Origin: UBA10349 sp003485905
GTDB taxonomy: Bacteria > Pseudomonadota > Gammaproteobacteria > Arenicellales > Arenicellaceae
Length of the DNA: 64,000 nt
Reading direction: 5' to 3'
Assembly (NCBI GenBank): GCA_943787185.1
Contig: CALSLL010000002.1
Location: 186,001-250,000 of the forward strand
A program made the translations under genes and the position numbers. The notes under the pieces are model-generated. The model saw nothing but the letters and a program-made list of their open reading frames with translations. It ran no database searches and had not been told where the DNA came from. Shown in pieces: positions 62,669 through 64,000 of this stretch. Numbering within the stretch: position 1 is the first letter of the stretch; every line of letters begins with the position of its first letter.

Positions 62669-64000
62669 TCAATTTTTCATGAGCGATGAGTCGGCATCAT
62701 AAAAGCACGGCTCCGTGATGGTTGCGGGTATGATTTCGTCTTTTACTCGAATATGTGCCGTTTGTCCTATTCTGCCGCGCCCATTAATCAATAGCGCCAG
62801 CGCCACGGATCGAGAATTTGCGACGCTCCAGACACTAGCAGTAACAAAGCCTTCGGAAGCTTCCATGTGTCCGTTAGGTGTTAAGGGTGCTCCTTCTGTC
62901 ACCAATCTGGAAGGATCGTCCGTGAGCAATCCAATCAATTCACGCCGCGGACGTTCTGCACTGCGTCGAATTTCTACGGCTCGTTTGCCTATGTAATCGA
63001 CCTTTTTTTTGGACATAATCCAACTCATTCCAAGATCGTGTGGGTCTGCGGTTCCATCTACTTCGTGTCCCAACGATAAAAACCCTTTCTCTACGCGTAA
63101 AACGTGATTGGCTTCCGAACCTATCGGGGTTAATCCTAGTGGTGCGCCTATTTCAAATAAACGCTCCCATAATTTTAGCGCGAATCGAGATTGGACATTT
63201 ATCTCAAAACTCAGCTCGCCAGTATAACTAACCCGAAAAACGCGTGCTTTGATTCCTTCTACGGTTCCCTCACGCATAGCCATAAACGGAAATTCGACTA
63301 ACGAGAAATCAATGTCAGACTCTATCGTTGAGAGAAACTCTCGTGCATTCGGCCCGCATACAGTGGCATTCGACCACTGCGTGGTTATCGGGGTGATCCA
63401 CACATTCCATTTTGGTCGCTCGATCTGTAGGAAGTGTTGTATATGCCGATGTACCACTTCGGCGTTTGCGGTGGAGGTCGACATTAGGTAGTGGTTCTCC
63501 CCGAGCTTTACGGTCACGCCATCATCGAGAATTCTGCCGTCCTCTGTCAGCATCATCCCGTATCGTCCCATACCTACCTTCAGGCTCGAAAACAGGTTTG
63601 TGTACAGTATGTCGATCAGTTTGGCTGCGTCTGGGCCGCAGATGTCGAATTTACCGAGCGGTGATCCGTCATAGACCGCGAGGTTCGTTCTAGTCGCAAG
63701 CGCTTCGCGATTCAACGTTTCCTGAAAGGTCTCTCCGCTTTTTGCATAGTAGCCGGGTCGGCGCCATCGTGCTCCCGCTTCGTACATTGTGGCGCCGTAG
63801 TCTTTGTTCCATTGAGTCATCGGCGTATGGCGGTACGGAAGTACCGCGCTGTTTTCTCGTCCACCGGCAATGGCGCCAAATTCAATTGGAGCAAAAGGCG
63901 ACCGATAGGTGGTGGTTCCAATATCGCGCAAGGCGACTTTAGAACGATCGGCAACAGCGCCTACAATGTTGATGCCACCAGTTTTACCTTGATCGATTCC
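62669..64000 (-). CDS. soxA: Sarcosine oxidase alpha subunit, C-terminal part (runs off the window)
   Basis: Only the C-terminal part (about 444 residues) is present; the frame is open at the window edge. It holds the end of the NAD-binding/linker part (ALRDIGTTTYRSPFAPIEF), then a GcvT-like folate-binding domain. The domain has YTNLFSSLKVGMGRYGMM, RVSYTGELSFEINV and a GcvT C-terminal barrel. This domain takes one-carbon units from sarcosine to tetrahydrofolate. It is followed by soxG. Confidence 0.9.
   Translation of the reverse strand, partial: GIDQGKTGGINIVGAVADRSKVALRDIGTTTYRSPFAPIEFGAIAGGRENSAVLPYRHTPMTQWNKDYGATMYEAGARWRRPGYYAKSGETFQETLNREALATRTNLAVYDGSPLGKFDICGPDAAKLIDILYTNLFSSLKVGMGRYGMMLTEDGRILDDGVTVKLGENHYLMSTSTANAEVVHRHIQHFLQIERPKWNVWITPITTQWSNATVCGPNAREFLSTIESDIDFSLVEFPFMAMREGTVEGIKARVFRVSYTGELSFEINVQSRFALKLWERLFEIGAPLGLTPIGSEANHVLRVEKGFLSLGHEVDGTADPHDLGMSWIMSKKKVDYIGKRAVEIRRSAERPRRELIGLLTDDPSRLVTEGAPLTPNGHMEASEGFVTASVWSVANSRSVALALLINGRGRIGQTAHIRVKDEIIPATITEPCFYDADSSLMKN

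Noticed and set aside
1..64000. CRISPR arrays, integrases, insertion sequences, prophage genes
   Set aside because: I looked for direct repeats with spacers, transposase motifs and phage structural genes and saw none.

Overview
The window looks like chromosome of a gammaproteobacterium of moderate GC. The call rests on gene order: pilD next to coaE, mnmA close to purB, cspD divergent from clpS-clpA, purM-purN-DUF3108 divergent from a CDP-alcohol transferase gene and hda, and arsC-wrbA beside yihY. I see no prophage, insertion sequence, CRISPR array or integrase. The genus cannot be fixed from the sequence alone. The only RNA gene found is a tRNA-Gly(CCC) at 53828-53901.

Left part (1-28.9 kb): housekeeping genes. 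A dephospho-CoA kinase fragment and pilD are followed by a deletion scar that joins the start of pilS to the end of pilC. Then come comF, pyrD, an RluF-like pseudouridine synthase, purB, a RIO-like kinase where hflD usually lies, mnmA, nudJ, monomeric isocitrate dehydrogenase, cspD/clpSA, purMN, hda, arsC/wrbA/yihY, proS, a GST, pilU, a flavoprotein, a MATE pump and a Na/Pi cotransporter.

Middle part (29-46 kb): acetyl-CoA synthetase, broken by one extra base, has a palindrome over its promoter. It is followed by small membrane proteins and an aerobic respiration cluster. That cluster holds a membrane-anchored multicopper oxidase, a blue-copper protein with a His/Met-rich linker (two frameshifts), heme O synthase, and a caa3-like cytochrome c oxidase whose subunit II carries two cytochrome c domains and which has two subunit III genes and a subunit IV. 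The DEAD-box helicase deaD follows.

Right part (46-64 kb): accessory and stress genes. These include a uracil-DNA glycosylase gene cut by an amber codon, an exported amidohydrolase, a START-domain protein with a frameshift in its signal region, sseA, yaeQ, sixA, and a SYLF protein. A Tat-exported Lys-Gly repeat protein is followed by a PqqD-like/TPR/methyltransferase protein. Then come a double cupin, the MsrPQ methionine sulfoxide repair system, a rhomboid protease, a TPR-2OG oxygenase, NhaC, and the end of a sarcosine oxidase operon.

The most novel candidate is the Lys-Gly repeat protein beside the PqqD-like/TPR/methyltransferase fusion (51.4-53.1 kb). It could be a peptide- or protein-modification pair in which the PqqD-like domain recognises the precursor, but that function is inference. 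The second theme is gene decay: five genes carry disruptions, mostly single extra bases in G or C runs. These may be real mutations or sequencing errors.
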